A stretch of DNA of 64,000 nt from Belliella aquatica (GTDB taxonomy: Bacteria; Bacteroidota; Bacteroidia; Cytophagales; Cyclobacteriaceae). The number at the start of each line of letters is the position of its first letter. Position 1 is the first letter of the stretch. The stretch lies in NCBI RefSeq assembly GCF_014637795.1, contig NZ_BMFD01000004.1, positions 243,898-307,897 of the forward strand. The letters are read 5' to 3'. This document shows positions 52,441 to 62,330 of the stretch, piece by piece. Position numbers and translations under genes: made by a program. The notes below the pieces were generated by a model. That model saw nothing but the letters and a program-made list of their open reading frames with translations. It was not told the origin of the DNA and ran no database searches.

Positions 52441-54576
52441 ATGAAAAAAATAAGTCAAAACCTTTTAATCTTAAGTTTAGGAATGAGTATCGCATGTTCG
52501 CAAGAAAAATCAGAATTTCAGTATCCCGACGTTCAGCCTCCTGTGGCAACTGTCAAGCCCTTTGAACTCACGGCCAAACATGGTCATGTCAGGGTTGACA
52601 ATTACTACTGGCTCAATGATCGTGAAAACCAAGAGGTAATCGACTACCTCAATGCTGAAAACACCTACATGGACACGATGCTGTCACATACTAAGGATTT
52701 TCAAAATCAACTTTTCAAGGAAATGAGAAGTAGAATCAAAGAAGACGATTCTTCTGTACCCTACAAATTAGATGATTATTATTACTATTCACGCTACGTA
52801 GAAGGTGGGGAATATCCGATCTATGCTCGGAAAAAGGGATCGCTTGATGCCGAAGAAGAAATTGTGATGGATGGAAATGAATTGGGCAAAGGAAAATCTT
52901 TCCTCAATTTTTTCACTTCTGTAAGCGAAGACCATAATCTTGCTGCAATCATCATGGATACGCAAGGAAGGAATTTCTATACAGTAATGATTAAAGACCT
53001 AACAACTGGGGAGATGTTGCCGGATAGGATTGAAAATATTAGAAGTTCTGCCGTATGGGCAAATGACAATAAGTCTTTCTATTACTCCATTCCTGATCCG
53101 GTTACTTTGAGAAATTTCCAGGTGAAAAGACACATTCTCGGTCAAGATGCAAGTCAAGATGAAGTGATTTTTGAGGAAAAAGATCAAACATTAAGCTGTG
53201 GTGTGGGCAAAACTAAATCTAAGGAATATATCATCATTGGATCGGGAAGAACAGATGCTTCTTATGCCATGTATTTCCCTATTGATAAGCCAGTGAAACC
53301 TATACTAATCGCTCCACTTCAAGACAATGTACAATATGATGTTGATCATGCTGGTGGCGAGAATTTTATGATTTATACCAATCAGAATGCTGTCAATTAC
53401 AGATTAGTGGAAGCACCAATTTCTAATACAGCCATTGCCAACTGGAAAGATGTCATCCCAAACCGTTCTGATATATTCTTGGAAGGAGTAGATTACTTCA
53501 AAGAATATATGGCTGTACAGGAAACCAAAGAAGGACTAGCCAAAATCAGAATTATTAAGTATGAAGATCAATCCTCTCATGAATTGGAATTTGGAGAGCC
53601 TGCTTATACTGCTAGCTTAGCGTATAACCCTGCTTTTGACACTGATGTAGTTCGTTATTCTTATACGTCCATGACTACGCCTAACTCGGTATATGATTAT
53701 AACATGGAAAATCGAGATAAGATCTTGATGAAAGAACAACCTGTTTTAGGAGATTTCAATAAAGAAAACTACCAAACAGAGCGTGTCATGGTGACTGCGA
53801 GAGATGGTAAAAAAGTACCTATGTCCATCGTATATCGCAAAGATAAATTCAAGAAGGATGAAACGATGCCAGGTTGGATTTATGCATATGGTTCTTATGG
53901 CTATTCCATGGAAGCTACATTCAGTTCTTCTAGATTGAGTTTGTTAGATAGGGGAATGGTATATGCCATCGCTCATATTCGTGGAGGACAGGAAATGGGA
54001 GGGGATTGGTACGAAGATGGGAAGATGATGAATAAGAAAAACTCTTTCTATGATTTCATTGATTGTTCCAAATGGCTTCAGGATAATGGTTACGTGGCTA
54101 AAGATAAACTCTTTGCTTCAGGCGGAAGTGCAGGTGGACTCCTTATGGGTGGTATTTTGAATATGGCTCCAGAAGTTTACAAAGGTGTGATTGCCGCAGT
54201 TGCTTTTGTAGACGTAGTGACCACCATGATGGATGAAACGATCCCTCTGACTACATTCGAATGGTTAGAATGGGGTAACCCAAATATCCAAGAGCAATAT
54301 GAATACATGCTTTCATATTCTCCTTATGACAATGTGGAGGCCAAAGACTACCCACATATCTTAGCCACCACAGGTCTCCATGACTCACAAGTTCAATACT
54401 GGGAGCCAGCTAAATGGGTTGCTAAATTGAGGACGTTGAAAACAGATAAAAATAATTTATTCCTTTATACCAATATGGATGCAGGCCACGGTGGTGCCAG
54501 TGGCCGATTCGAAAGGCTCAAAGAAGTCGCTCTTGAATATGCCTTTGTCTTCGATATCTTAGGGATTAAAGAATAG
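52441..54576 (+). CDS. Prolyl oligopeptidase / oligopeptidase B-like lipoprotein (S9)
   Basis: The 711-residue serine peptidase has a lipoprotein signal ('LILSLGMSIAC'), so it is probably exported. An N-terminal beta-propeller ('VRVDNYYWLNDRENQEVI') closes over the C-terminal hydrolase, whose triad is Ser563 in 'ASGGSAGGLL', Asp648 in 'TGLHDSQVQYWEP' and His683 in 'DAGHGGASGR'. 'IYAYGSYGYSMEATFS' and 'RGGQEMGGDWYEDGK' suit the oligopeptidase B (PtrB) subgroup, which cuts after basic residues. A strong terminator follows. Confidence 0.94.
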   Translation: MKKISQNLLILSLGMSIACSQEKSEFQYPDVQPPVATVKPFELTAKHGHVRVDNYYWLNDRENQEVIDYLNAENTYMDTMLSHTKDFQNQLFKEMRSRIKEDDSSVPYKLDDYYYYSRYVEGGEYPIYARKKGSLDAEEEIVMDGNELGKGKSFLNFFTSVSEDHNLAAIIMDTQGRNFYTVMIKDLTTGEMLPDRIENIRSSAVWANDNKSFYYSIPDPVTLRNFQVKRHILGQDASQDEVIFEEKDQTLSCGVGKTKSKEYIIIGSGRTDASYAMYFPIDKPVKPILIAPLQDNVQYDVDHAGGENFMIYTNQNAVNYRLVEAPISNTAIANWKDVIPNRSDIFLEGVDYFKEYMAVQETKEGLAKIRIIKYEDQSSHELEFGEPAYTASLAYNPAFDTDVVRYSYTSMTTPNSVYDYNMENRDKILMKEQPVLGDFNKENYQTERVMVTARDGKKVPMSIVYRKDKFKKDETMPGWIYAYGSYGYSMEATFSSSRLSLLDRGMVYAIAHIRGGQEMGGDWYEDGKMMNKKNSFYDFIDCSKWLQDNGYVAKDKLFASGGSAGGLLMGGILNMAPEVYKGVIAAVAFVDVVTTMMDETIPLTTFEWLEWGNPNIQEQYEYMLSYSPYDNVEAKDYPHILATTGLHDSQVQYWEPAKWVAKLRTLKTDKNNLFLYTNMDAGHGGASGRFERLKEVALEYAFVFDILGIKE

Positions 54577-54597
54577 ATACTATTTAGAAGTGATTTA

Positions 54598-54637
54598 TAA
54601 AAGGCCGATCGAGAAATTTGATCGGCCTTTTTTATTT
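54598..54637 (+). terminator. Intrinsic terminator of the S9 peptidase gene
   Basis: AAAGGCCGATC and GATCGGCCTTT form an 11-bp stem, followed by TTTATTT. Confidence 0.92.
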
Positions 54638-54867
54638 CTAATTAACCCGCTTCACTATGATCAATCTAATATATACTAATACCCAAGGCTAATTATCTTT
54701 TAATGATTGTTGGCGATTATTTGTGAAAACTGAAATGTCTAAAATTTTTAACTGAATGATCTCAAACAATTATATTCTTGATTTATTACAACAAAAATTA
54801 AAATAATTCAATGATTTATACTTGAAAATACCCATAACAGGGTATTTTTTTAAATAAAAGTTATCTC

Positions 54868-54960
54868 TACCTTTGTCAAGGGTGATTAAGCAATTTTTCT
54901 TTGGCATTAGCCAAACAACAAAACTTCAAAGGGCTATATTTTTTAGCCCTTTATTTTTGT
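54868..54960 (+). ncRNA. Candidate small RNA with own promoter element and terminator
   Basis: TACCTTTG (54868-54875) is an exact Bacteroidota -7 element; transcription from about 54882 would meet a hairpin TTTGGC/GCCAAA with an ATTA loop (54900-54915), then a terminator AAAGGGCTA/TAGCCCTTT (54928-54952) and TTATTTTTG. The whole is some 75-80 nucleotides, in free spacer far from either neighbour. No -33 TTTG is evident, and no family is recognised. Confidence 0.45.
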
Positions 54961-54963
54961 CCA

Positions 54964-54997
54964 TAAAAAAGCCCCTTCGATATCTACCGAAGAGGCT
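54964..54997 (-). terminator. Terminator for the glutamate dehydrogenase gene
   Basis: GCCCCTTCG pairs with CGAAGAGGC (one mismatch); on the minus strand six T follow. It stands about 260 bases after the stop codon. Confidence 0.7.
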
Positions 54998-55257
54998 ATT
55001 ATTATTTAATAATTTAAAAGAGTCAAAGTTATACCTCGATAAACAAGTATCTTAATCCAATTAACCCTCTATTGTGTACTAAGTACGATATACAAAGTAC
55101 CAAGTAAATCACTAACCATAAACAGCAAGTCCGCCTAGGGTGGAATTGATCCTTTGACGTTTAACGCCTCTAACCTTTCAACCTTAGAACTTTCCCAGCT
55201 TTTCAATTACTCTTAAACCAACCTTTCAACGGTTCAGCCAAATCTTTCAATTTTATT

Positions 55258-56676
55258 TTATGGGAAAATTCCCAAATCAGTGTAGCTAATGGCTATTCGC
55301 TCGATTGCTAGGATAAATGCAGCTGTCCTCAAGCTTTGAATATTTTTTTCTTTTCGGGTCTTGTTCATAGCATGATAGGCTTCCACCATTGTTTCTTCCA
55401 AACCTGATAAAACCAAGTCTCTTTCAGAAGCACCTTTGATCAATCCGTCTCTCTCTTGATCTGTAAACTGCTCTCCAGTAGCATTTTCAATGGTCCCTAG
55501 AAGTTTTCTGTATTTTTCCATATCATAACGTTTTTCTAGTTTCCCAAATGAAACACGAGAAAGGTTTTTCAACCATTCAAAGTAAGAAACAGTCACACCT
55601 CCTGCATTCAAATACATGTCAGGGATGACCATTATACCTTTTTCCATCAATATTTTCTCAGCTTCTTGGGTTACAGGACCATTGGCAGCTTCTCCAATAA
55701 TTTTGGCTTTGATTTTGGCCGCGTTCTCTAAAGTAATTTGATTTTCTAATGCTGCAGGGACAAGAATATCACATTCATAAGTTAAAAGTTCTGCACCGTT
55801 TTTTACAAATTCTCCTTTTGGATAACCTTTAAAACCTTTATTTTTCAATTGATAGGATTTCAAAGCTTCGATATCAATTCCATCAGGATCTACAATACCA
55901 CCATTCCATTCTGCTACAGCAACAATTTTAGCCCCTGATTCTTGGATGTATTTGGCAGAATAATAGCCCACATTTCCTAAACCTTGGATGATTACAGTTT
56001 TACCTTTCATACCTGGTTTAAGTCCAATAGCTTCCATATCTTCCTCGACATTTACAGCCTCTCTTATTCCAAAAAATACACCCTGACCCGTAGCTTCTGT
56101 TCTTCCATCAATACCATGTTGCGACAAAGGCTTACCTGTAACACAACCTTTGGCATTGATCAATTCAGGATTAAACGCTTCAAAAGTATCTACAATCCAC
56201 GCCATCTCTCTTGCACTTGTACCATAATCTGGCGCAGGAACATCGATTGCGGGACCAATAAACTTCTTCTTGATCAATTCTGATGTGTAACGACGTGTGA
56301 TTTTCTCTAATTGATTGACATTATATTTCAATGGATCAATTCTGACTCCTCCCTTAGCACCACCAAATGGAACATTGACTAAGGCACACTTGTAGGTCAT
56401 CAAGGCAGCAAGTCCTTTGACTTCGTCTTCATTGACATGTTCACTATAACGAATACCACCTTTTACAGGAAGTTTATGGTGAGAATGCTGAACACGATAT
56501 CCTGTTAAAGTTTCGTAGGTTCCGTCATCATTTCTCAAAGGGAAATTGAACTTATATATACTGTTACATTGCTTAATTTGCTCAATTAAGCCTGGGTTTA
56601 GATTCATATGTTTAGCAGCATCGTCAACGAAACCACAAACATCAGTGAATAAACTGTAATCTTTTTGCTTACTCAT
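55258..56676 (-). CDS. Glu/Leu/Phe/Val family amino acid dehydrogenase
   Basis: The 472-residue enzyme oxidatively deaminates glutamate (or a related amino acid). 'PVKGGIRYSEHVNEDEVKGL' and 'YKCALVNVPFGGAKGGVR' hold the substrate lysines, 'APDYGTSAREMAWI' the catalytic Asp region, and 'VIIQGLGNVGYYSAKYI' the nucleotide-binding turn. The length and wording are those of the glutamate dehydrogenase group of Bacteroidota; the preferred cofactor is not clear. It is monocistronic, with a distant terminator. Confidence 0.94.
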   Translation of the reverse strand: MSKQKDYSLFTDVCGFVDDAAKHMNLNPGLIEQIKQCNSIYKFNFPLRNDDGTYETLTGYRVQHSHHKLPVKGGIRYSEHVNEDEVKGLAALMTYKCALVNVPFGGAKGGVRIDPLKYNVNQLEKITRRYTSELIKKKFIGPAIDVPAPDYGTSAREMAWIVDTFEAFNPELINAKGCVTGKPLSQHGIDGRTEATGQGVFFGIREAVNVEEDMEAIGLKPGMKGKTVIIQGLGNVGYYSAKYIQESGAKIVAVAEWNGGIVDPDGIDIEALKSYQLKNKGFKGYPKGEFVKNGAELLTYECDILVPAALENQITLENAAKIKAKIIGEAANGPVTQEAEKILMEKGIMVIPDMYLNAGGVTVSYFEWLKNLSRVSFGKLEKRYDMEKYRKLLGTIENATGEQFTDQERDGLIKGASERDLVLSGLEETMVEAYHAMNKTRKEKNIQSLRTAAFILAIERIAISYTDLGIFP

Positions 56677-56794
56677 AAAAATCGATTTTTGGTTATTATC
56701 CTAAGTTACGAATCATTTATATGAAGTTGAAAGTATTCAGCTCAAATCATTTGATTTAAACCTCTTCAGTCTCATTATCAGATTTCTAATTTTT

Positions 56795-57892
56795 CTAATT
56801 TTTGATAATCGGTGCTAATTTTTCCCAAATTCTATCCAAAAAAGTGAAAGAAACCAAGGAATTATCAGCGTCTAAGCCCATTCTTACTAAAACAAGGTTT
56901 TGGGAAGGAACGACACACACGAATTGTCCATCACGACCTAAACCGCAAACCATGTCTGACGGAGCATGTGTAAAAATGGGTCCCGGTATTTTTGCTTGAG
57001 GACCTGGTACCATAAAACTTGATTTGCCATTCAACCACCACAAGTAACCATAGCTTTCATTTAAGCTTTGGGAAGTTTGAGTCATTTGATCAAAAAATTC
57101 TTGACTACTTAATATGGAATCTTCTCCCCATTTGCCCTTAGCCAAAATCATCAAACCAAATCTTGCCATCGATCTTGAAGTACTGAAATATACATTGTTG
57201 AATCCTAAGCGTTGCCAAGATCCTTTCATTCCTATTTTTGAAGCTACCTTTGCATCAAAGTAGCTGGTAAAAGTTTGTCCGCTTGCTTCAGCGATTACCT
57301 CGTCCAAAATGGTATAAGGTGCATTATGATAAGCCCATCTTGTTCCTGGCTCAGCTTTGTAAATTAAGCTTGATGGTGTGAAATCATCCTTATTTTCTAC
57401 CATATCGTCCAAGCCAGTTGTCATAGTCAATTGATGCCAAATAGTGATTTTTTGTTCTTGCTCCAAAGACAAGGAAGTCCAACCTTCTCCCAAATATTTA
57501 GAGCTAGACTCTTCTAAATTGAGTAAACCTTCTTCCTGAGCAATTCCAGTGAGGGTGGCGGTCAGTGTTTTTCCAGCAGAGGCCCAATACCAGTTGGAAC
57601 TCACTCCAAAGGGCTGAGACCCGATCAACTGTGTTCCAAAATACTGTTCTAAAACAATCTTTCCGTCTTTCAATACAATAAAACCACGCGTATTTCCATC
57701 TTGAAGGAGTTGGTAAAGTTCATTTACTTTCGAAGTATCCCAACCTAAGGAAGCTGGATCGGTCTCCTCCCATGTCTCAGAGTTATTCGGAGGGAAATAT
57801 AGTCCAGATGAAATGGGTTCTTCTTTTTCTTTGCAAGCGAAGAAAAATAAAACGATGATGAAGTATGCCAAATATGAATAGGATCTTTTCAC
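56795..57892 (-). CDS. Serine hydrolase lipoprotein (class C beta-lactamase-like)
   Basis: The 365-residue protein has a lipobox ('VLFFFACKE', Cys20) and a beta-lactamase/PBP4-like fold. The active serine and lysine are in 'WASAGKTLTA' (SxxK) and the YxN element is 'AYHNAPY'. Family members are peptidases, esterases or 6-aminohexanoate hydrolases ('ESYGYLWWLNGKSS' recalls the last), and resistance to beta-lactams is not implied. Confidence 0.88.
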   Translation of the reverse strand: MKRSYSYLAYFIIVLFFFACKEKEEPISSGLYFPPNNSETWEETDPASLGWDTSKVNELYQLLQDGNTRGFIVLKDGKIVLEQYFGTQLIGSQPFGVSSNWYWASAGKTLTATLTGIAQEEGLLNLEESSSKYLGEGWTSLSLEQEQKITIWHQLTMTTGLDDMVENKDDFTPSSLIYKAEPGTRWAYHNAPYTILDEVIAEASGQTFTSYFDAKVASKIGMKGSWQRLGFNNVYFSTSRSMARFGLMILAKGKWGEDSILSSQEFFDQMTQTSQSLNESYGYLWWLNGKSSFMVPGPQAKIPGPIFTHAPSDMVCGLGRDGQFVCVVPSQNLVLVRMGLDADNSLVSFTFLDRIWEKLAPIIKN

Positions 57893-58021
57893 GAAGCTTA
57901 TGTTTGATTCAAATAAAATTAAACATTAAAAAACGAATAAAAAAGAGTGTTTAGAATCCAAAAAAGTTTAAAGTCGAACCTTTGTTGATCTTTTTAGAAA
58001 TGAAATTGTAAAATGTAAAAA

Positions 58022-58064
58022 AAGGGGAGAGAAATACAGCTTTTTTGTATATCCCTCACCCCTT
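58022..58064 (-). terminator. Structured terminator of the mpl-exonuclease unit
   Basis: AAGGGG and CCCCTT, with inner GAG/CTC and ATAC/GTAT pairs, fold into a long interrupted stem; on the minus strand seven T follow. Confidence 0.75.
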
Positions 58065-58082
58065 GTGTCTTATATTTTAAAA

Positions 58083-58889
58083 TCAGCCTTTGTTAAAGCT
58101 TCTCAATTTGACTTGTGTAAACTTCCTTTTGGTATCTAATGGGAAATCACCTTTCATCATCCAATCATAGTAAGAAGGTTCTTCTTTGAGTACCTGCTCG
58201 ATTGTTTTTCCTTTGTGCTTACCAAAATTGAAACACTCTTCACCATCATTGTTGAAAATAAAGCGTCCTGCCAAATCGACCATTTTCTCGTTGAGAAGGA
58301 GATGAATTTTCTTCATGTCATTTTCAAGTACCCCTAATTTATTACCTAATAAATCAACAGCCTCTTCACCAGCATAGCGTTCTATCTGAGCTTTGAACAC
58401 CTCATAAGTCGCAACTGTATCCGCTTCAGCGCTATGGGCATTTTCGAGCGTCTTACCACAGTAGAATTTGTAGGCAGAACTTAGATTTCTCTTTTCCATC
58501 AAGTGGAAGATTTTCTGCGCATCGAGTAAGTTTTTCTTTTCAATGTCAAAGTCAATTCCAGCACGAAGAAATTCTTCTACCAACAAAGGAATATCATACT
58601 TCAAAACATTAAAACCTGCCAAGTCAGCACCTTCAAAAAATTGAAAAAGCTCTCGAGACGCCTCTTTGAAAGTTGGGGCGTCTTTGACATCCTTATCATA
58701 AATACCATGAATCAAAGAAGATTCCAAAGGGATTGGAATAGTAGGATTGATCTTCATGGTTTTGATTTCTTCCTTTCCTCCAGGATGCACTTTAACAATA
58801 GAAATTTCCACTATCCTATCAGTAGAAATATTGATGCCTGTGGCTTCCAAGTCAAAGAAAGCAATTGGAGTGTTGATATTTAAATTCAT
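58083..58889 (-). CDS. DnaQ-type 3'-5' exonuclease with C-terminal DUF3820-like domain
   Basis: The 268-residue protein has the DEDDh exonuclease residues: 'FFDLEATGI' (Asp, Glu), 'NVLKYDIPLLVEE' (Asp) and 'HSAEADTVATYEVF' (His, Asp). It is followed from about residue 215 by 'FNFGKHKGKTIEQVLKE', the start of a DUF3820-type domain. It may trim DNA or RNA ends in repair or turnover; it is not the polymerase proofreader, as no polymerase gene is near. It starts one base after the mpl stop and is co-transcribed. Confidence 0.9.
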   Translation of the reverse strand: MNLNINTPIAFFDLEATGINISTDRIVEISIVKVHPGGKEEIKTMKINPTIPIPLESSLIHGIYDKDVKDAPTFKEASRELFQFFEGADLAGFNVLKYDIPLLVEEFLRAGIDFDIEKKNLLDAQKIFHLMEKRNLSSAYKFYCGKTLENAHSAEADTVATYEVFKAQIERYAGEEAVDLLGNKLGVLENDMKKIHLLLNEKMVDLAGRFIFNNDGEECFNFGKHKGKTIEQVLKEEPSYYDWMMKGDFPLDTKRKFTQVKLRSFNKG

Positions 58890-58890
58890 C

Positions 58891-60261
58891 TTATCGTTTT
58901 TGATTTATTTTTTCTTTTAAAACTGTCAAATCCATGTCATCATAATTGCCAGAGCTCATCAAAAGTAAGTTGGTATCAATATAGATTTGATTTTCTAGGT
59001 ATTCCTTGAGAAGCGCAATGTCAGTAAAAAGCTTCAAATCTTTGCGCTGAAATCCAGTTCTGAGCGTTTGCTCATCCATCAACTCCAGCTTTTTCAAAGA
59101 TACGGCTTTTGGATTTAAATAGATAATCGCTTCATCAGCCATTTCAAATGTACCAGCATAATTGGAGACAAAGTCTTTATTCAAAGAGCTGTAAGTATGT
59201 AATTCCTGAACAGCAATTAGTTTTCTATCTGGAAATTGATTTTTGACAGCCTCAACTGTCGCTTTCAATTTGGATGGGGCATGGGCAAAATCTCTAAACA
59301 TGATACCTGAATCTGACTCAGCTAGAATTTCTTGTCTTTTAGCAGCACCTTTGAAAGTTTGTATATGTGTATAAAATTTTTGAGGAGAAATACCGATTTG
59401 CTCACAGATATAAAGGGCGCCTTGTAAATTCTGAAGGTTATGATCGCCAAAAATATGAATGGGAACTTCTTGATCTCCATTCAGAAGAATCGTCTTCCCA
59501 TTTTCAATTCGATTTGGATGTGAATTGTACGGAATCAGATTGACTCCTTCGATTTCACATGTCTCACCGATACGCTTTACGATGGCATCTTTTTCACAGT
59601 AAATAAATGTCCCTGTGGATGGTGTCATCTCTACTAATTTCTCAAACTGCTCAACGTAATTTTCAAATGTTGGGAATACATTGAAGTGGTCCCAAGCGAT
59701 GCCCGACATCAAAAGAATATCATGCTGGTAGTGGAAAAATTTTGGTCTGCGATCAAGTGGAGAGGTCAAGTACTCGTCACCTTCGATAATGATGATGGGT
59801 GCATCTGATAACCGAACCATCAAGTCAAAACCTTCAATCTGCGCACCTACCAAATAATCAAAATCAACGCCCTCACATTTCAATACATGTAAAATGATTG
59901 CTGTGATGCTTGTTTTTCCATGACTTCCTGAGATGACTATTCGCTTTTTATCCTTACTCTGATTGTAGATAAATTCTGGAAAGGAATAAACAGGAATACC
60001 CAATTCCTGTGCACGGATCAATTCTGGGTTTTCTTGGCGGGCATGCATACCCAAGATGATTCCATCAAGATCTTGACTTATTTTCTCAGGAAACCATCCT
60101 TTAGCTTTTGGCAAAATCCCTGCTTTTTCCAGTCGGGTGCGAGAGGGTTCGTAGATCTCATCGTCTGAGCCGCTGACTTTATAGCCTTTTTCTACCATGG
60201 AAAGTGCCAAGTTGTGCATCACTGCTCCTCCAACGGCAATGAAATGATATTTTTTGGACAT
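58891..60261 (-). CDS. mpl: Mur ligase family protein (Mpl-like, peptidoglycan recycling)
   Basis: The 456-residue ligase has the Mur fold: 'GGAVMHNLALSMVEKGYKVSG' (UDP-binding, split here 'HNLALSMVEKGYKVSG'), ATP loop 'ISGSHGKTSITAIIL', 'IEGDEYLTSPLDRRPKF' and 'GDHNLQNLQGAL'. The 'SPLDRRPKF' and 'MFRDFAHAPSK' wording matches Mpl, which joins tripeptide recovered from old murein to UDP-MurNAc. MurC activity cannot be ruled out from the sequence, but its N-terminus is shorter and the 'FAHAPS' is typical of Mpl. Confidence 0.87.
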   Translation of the reverse strand: MSKKYHFIAVGGAVMHNLALSMVEKGYKVSGSDDEIYEPSRTRLEKAGILPKAKGWFPEKISQDLDGIILGMHARQENPELIRAQELGIPVYSFPEFIYNQSKDKKRIVISGSHGKTSITAIILHVLKCEGVDFDYLVGAQIEGFDLMVRLSDAPIIIIEGDEYLTSPLDRRPKFFHYQHDILLMSGIAWDHFNVFPTFENYVEQFEKLVEMTPSTGTFIYCEKDAIVKRIGETCEIEGVNLIPYNSHPNRIENGKTILLNGDQEVPIHIFGDHNLQNLQGALYICEQIGISPQKFYTHIQTFKGAAKRQEILAESDSGIMFRDFAHAPSKLKATVEAVKNQFPDRKLIAVQELHTYSSLNKDFVSNYAGTFEMADEAIIYLNPKAVSLKKLELMDEQTLRTGFQRKDLKLFTDIALLKEYLENQIYIDTNLLLMSSGNYDDMDLTVLKEKINQKR

Positions 60262-60553
60262 TGTGTATGTAATTTTTATTAAAACCTGAGGTTAGAACAG
60301 TCTGGATTCTATCAATGTGGAAAGCTAACTATTCCAAACATTTTTTCTTTTGATCTGAGCAAGAAATTCCAATACTGTGTTAGAATTAATTGAAATTTTG
60401 AAAACACTGAGAAATAGAAATAATCTACAAAGTTTCAGAAATACTTTTCTGCATTTGATATTGAATTGATTTAAAGTTGGTTAATCAGGATTGTTGATAA
60501 CTCGTGCATAAATTGTTTAAAACCTTTTGAATAAACAGATTACATTTGTTCAT

Positions 60554-62140
60554 ATGGCAGAGAATAAACCTCAGGGAAAAGACAGACTATTAGGCCGAAG
60601 AAAACCTGATTTGGCAGGAATAACAGGAGTAGGGAAACTACCTCCTCAGGCGATTGAATTGGAAGAAGCAGTGCTTGGTGCATTGATGCTTGAAAAGGAG
60701 GCATTGACCCAAGTTGTAGATATTTTGAGGCCCGAAAGCTTTTATAAAGAAGCTCATAAAGAGATTTACAATGCCATTATTGACCTTTTTACAGAAAGTC
60801 AACCGATTGATTTGTTGACTGTCACAAATCAGTTGAGAAAAAATGGTAAGCTAGAAATGGCTGGCGGGGCATTTTTTATTACAGAATTGACTTCGAAAGT
60901 TTCTTCTGCTGCCAATTTGGAGTTTCACTCTAGGATTATCACCGAGCAAGCCATGAAGCGTGATATGATTAGAATTGCTTCAGAAATTCAAAAAGAAGCA
61001 TTTGAAGATACGACTGATGTTTTTGAGCTATTAGATAAAATGGAGCAATCCCTTTTTGAGATATCTGAGAAAAATATCAGAAAAAATTACTCTGACATGC
61101 GCTCGATTATGAAAGCTGCGATCATGGAGTTGGAGGCAAGAAAGGGTCAGAAAGACGGGCTTACAGGTGTTCCAAGTGGATTTACTGCTTTGGATCGCGT
61201 GACATCAGGTTGGCAAAAATCTGACTTGGTTATTATTGCTGCAAGACCTGCAATGGGTAAAACAGCTTTTGTCCTCTCCGTTTTGAGAAATGCGGCTGTA
61301 GATCACAACCGACCTGTTGCTATATTTTCCTTGGAAATGTCCTCAGTTCAGTTGGTGAACAGGTTAATTTCTTCAGAAGCAGAATTGGATTCAGAGAAAA
61401 TCAAAAAAGGAAATTTGGCTGATTACGAATGGGAGCAGCTTGTACATAAAACCGCAAAATTATCGAAGGCGCCACTTTTTGTGGATGACTCTCCTGCATT
61501 ATCGATTTTGGAATTGCGCGCTAAGTGTCGAAAACTGAAAGCTCAGCATGATATTCAAATGATTGTAATAGATTATTTGCAATTGATGTCGGGAGATTCT
61601 AAGTCTAGTGGCGGAGGTAACAGGGAACAAGAGATTGCGAGTATTTCACGTTCTTTGAAGATGATTGCAAAGGAATTGGCTGTGCCAGTTATTGCACTTT
61701 CTCAGCTATCGAGAGCAGTAGAAACAAGAGGAGGGGACAAGAGACCTCAGCTTTCGGATTTGAGAGAATCTGGTGCCATCGAGCAAGATGCGGATATGGT
61801 AATGTTTTTATACAGGCCAGAATATTATGGCATCAATGAAGATGAAGATGGTAATTCTACCATGGGCGTTGGTGAAGTGATTATTGCGAAGCACAGAAAT
61901 GGTTCTCTTGAAACGGTTAAACTGAGATTTATTGGTAAGTACACACGTTTTACAGACTTAGAACTAAATGTCCCCTACAAACCTCAGGATGCCCTTTACG
62001 GAAGTAAGTTTCCAAGCAGTGCAGGTGGTCAAGGTTTTGACTCAGGTAATACCATTCGCCTTCAATCCAAAGCAAATGGTGGAGACAACGATGCTCCATT
62101 CCCAGGTGGCTTCGGAAGTGACGAGCCAGCACCTTTTTGA
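60554..62140 (+). CDS. dnaB: Replicative DNA helicase DnaB
   Basis: The 528-residue hexameric helicase has an N-terminal domain ('PPQAIELEEAVLGALMLEKE'), Walker A 'AARPAMGKTAF', 'MIVIDYLQLMSG' (Walker B) and 'LSQLSRAVETRGGDKRPQL' in the RecA-like domain. The C-terminal glycine-rich tail is longer than in Escherichia coli. ATG at 60554 (MAENKPQGK) is preferred to the in-frame TTG nine codons earlier. Monocistronic. Confidence 0.97.
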   Translation: MAENKPQGKDRLLGRRKPDLAGITGVGKLPPQAIELEEAVLGALMLEKEALTQVVDILRPESFYKEAHKEIYNAIIDLFTESQPIDLLTVTNQLRKNGKLEMAGGAFFITELTSKVSSAANLEFHSRIITEQAMKRDMIRIASEIQKEAFEDTTDVFELLDKMEQSLFEISEKNIRKNYSDMRSIMKAAIMELEARKGQKDGLTGVPSGFTALDRVTSGWQKSDLVIIAARPAMGKTAFVLSVLRNAAVDHNRPVAIFSLEMSSVQLVNRLISSEAELDSEKIKKGNLADYEWEQLVHKTAKLSKAPLFVDDSPALSILELRAKCRKLKAQHDIQMIVIDYLQLMSGDSKSSGGGNREQEIASISRSLKMIAKELAVPVIALSQLSRAVETRGGDKRPQLSDLRESGAIEQDADMVMFLYRPEYYGINEDEDGNSTMGVGEVIIAKHRNGSLETVKLRFIGKYTRFTDLELNVPYKPQDALYGSKFPSSAGGQGFDSGNTIRLQSKANGGDNDAPFPGGFGSDEPAPF

Positions 62141-62330
62141 GAAAAGTGATATTAGATCTGAGATGTGAGACATGAAATTTAAGACTTTGCAATGAATGTG
62201 AGTGACCATTTCTAATTATCAGTATATCCCAAAAACACGAAGTAGATGAATACAAAAATTTCTAAAGAATTACATTTGCTCAATCTAAAATCTACCCTCT
62301 AAAATTTAAAATCTTAACGCTACATTCCAA

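Larger units (their letters stand above)
54577..55257. other. 681-base intergenic region with two terminators and an sRNA candidate
   Basis: It contains the terminator of the S9 gene (54598-54637), a possible small RNA (54868-54960), a minus-strand terminator for the dehydrogenase gene (54964-54997) and a G-poor stretch (about 55050-55250) like those elsewhere in the window. I see no supported protein gene. Confidence 0.6.

Noticed and set aside
54873-55055. 60-codon frame in the spacer after the S9 peptidase
   Set aside because: It runs through two terminator hairpins and starts inside a promoter-like element; a small RNA explains the signals better.
60481-60553. DnaA-box-like TGTTGATAA before dnaB as sign of an origin
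   Set aside because: It is a single near-match, without a cluster, an AT-rich unwinding region or dnaA nearby.
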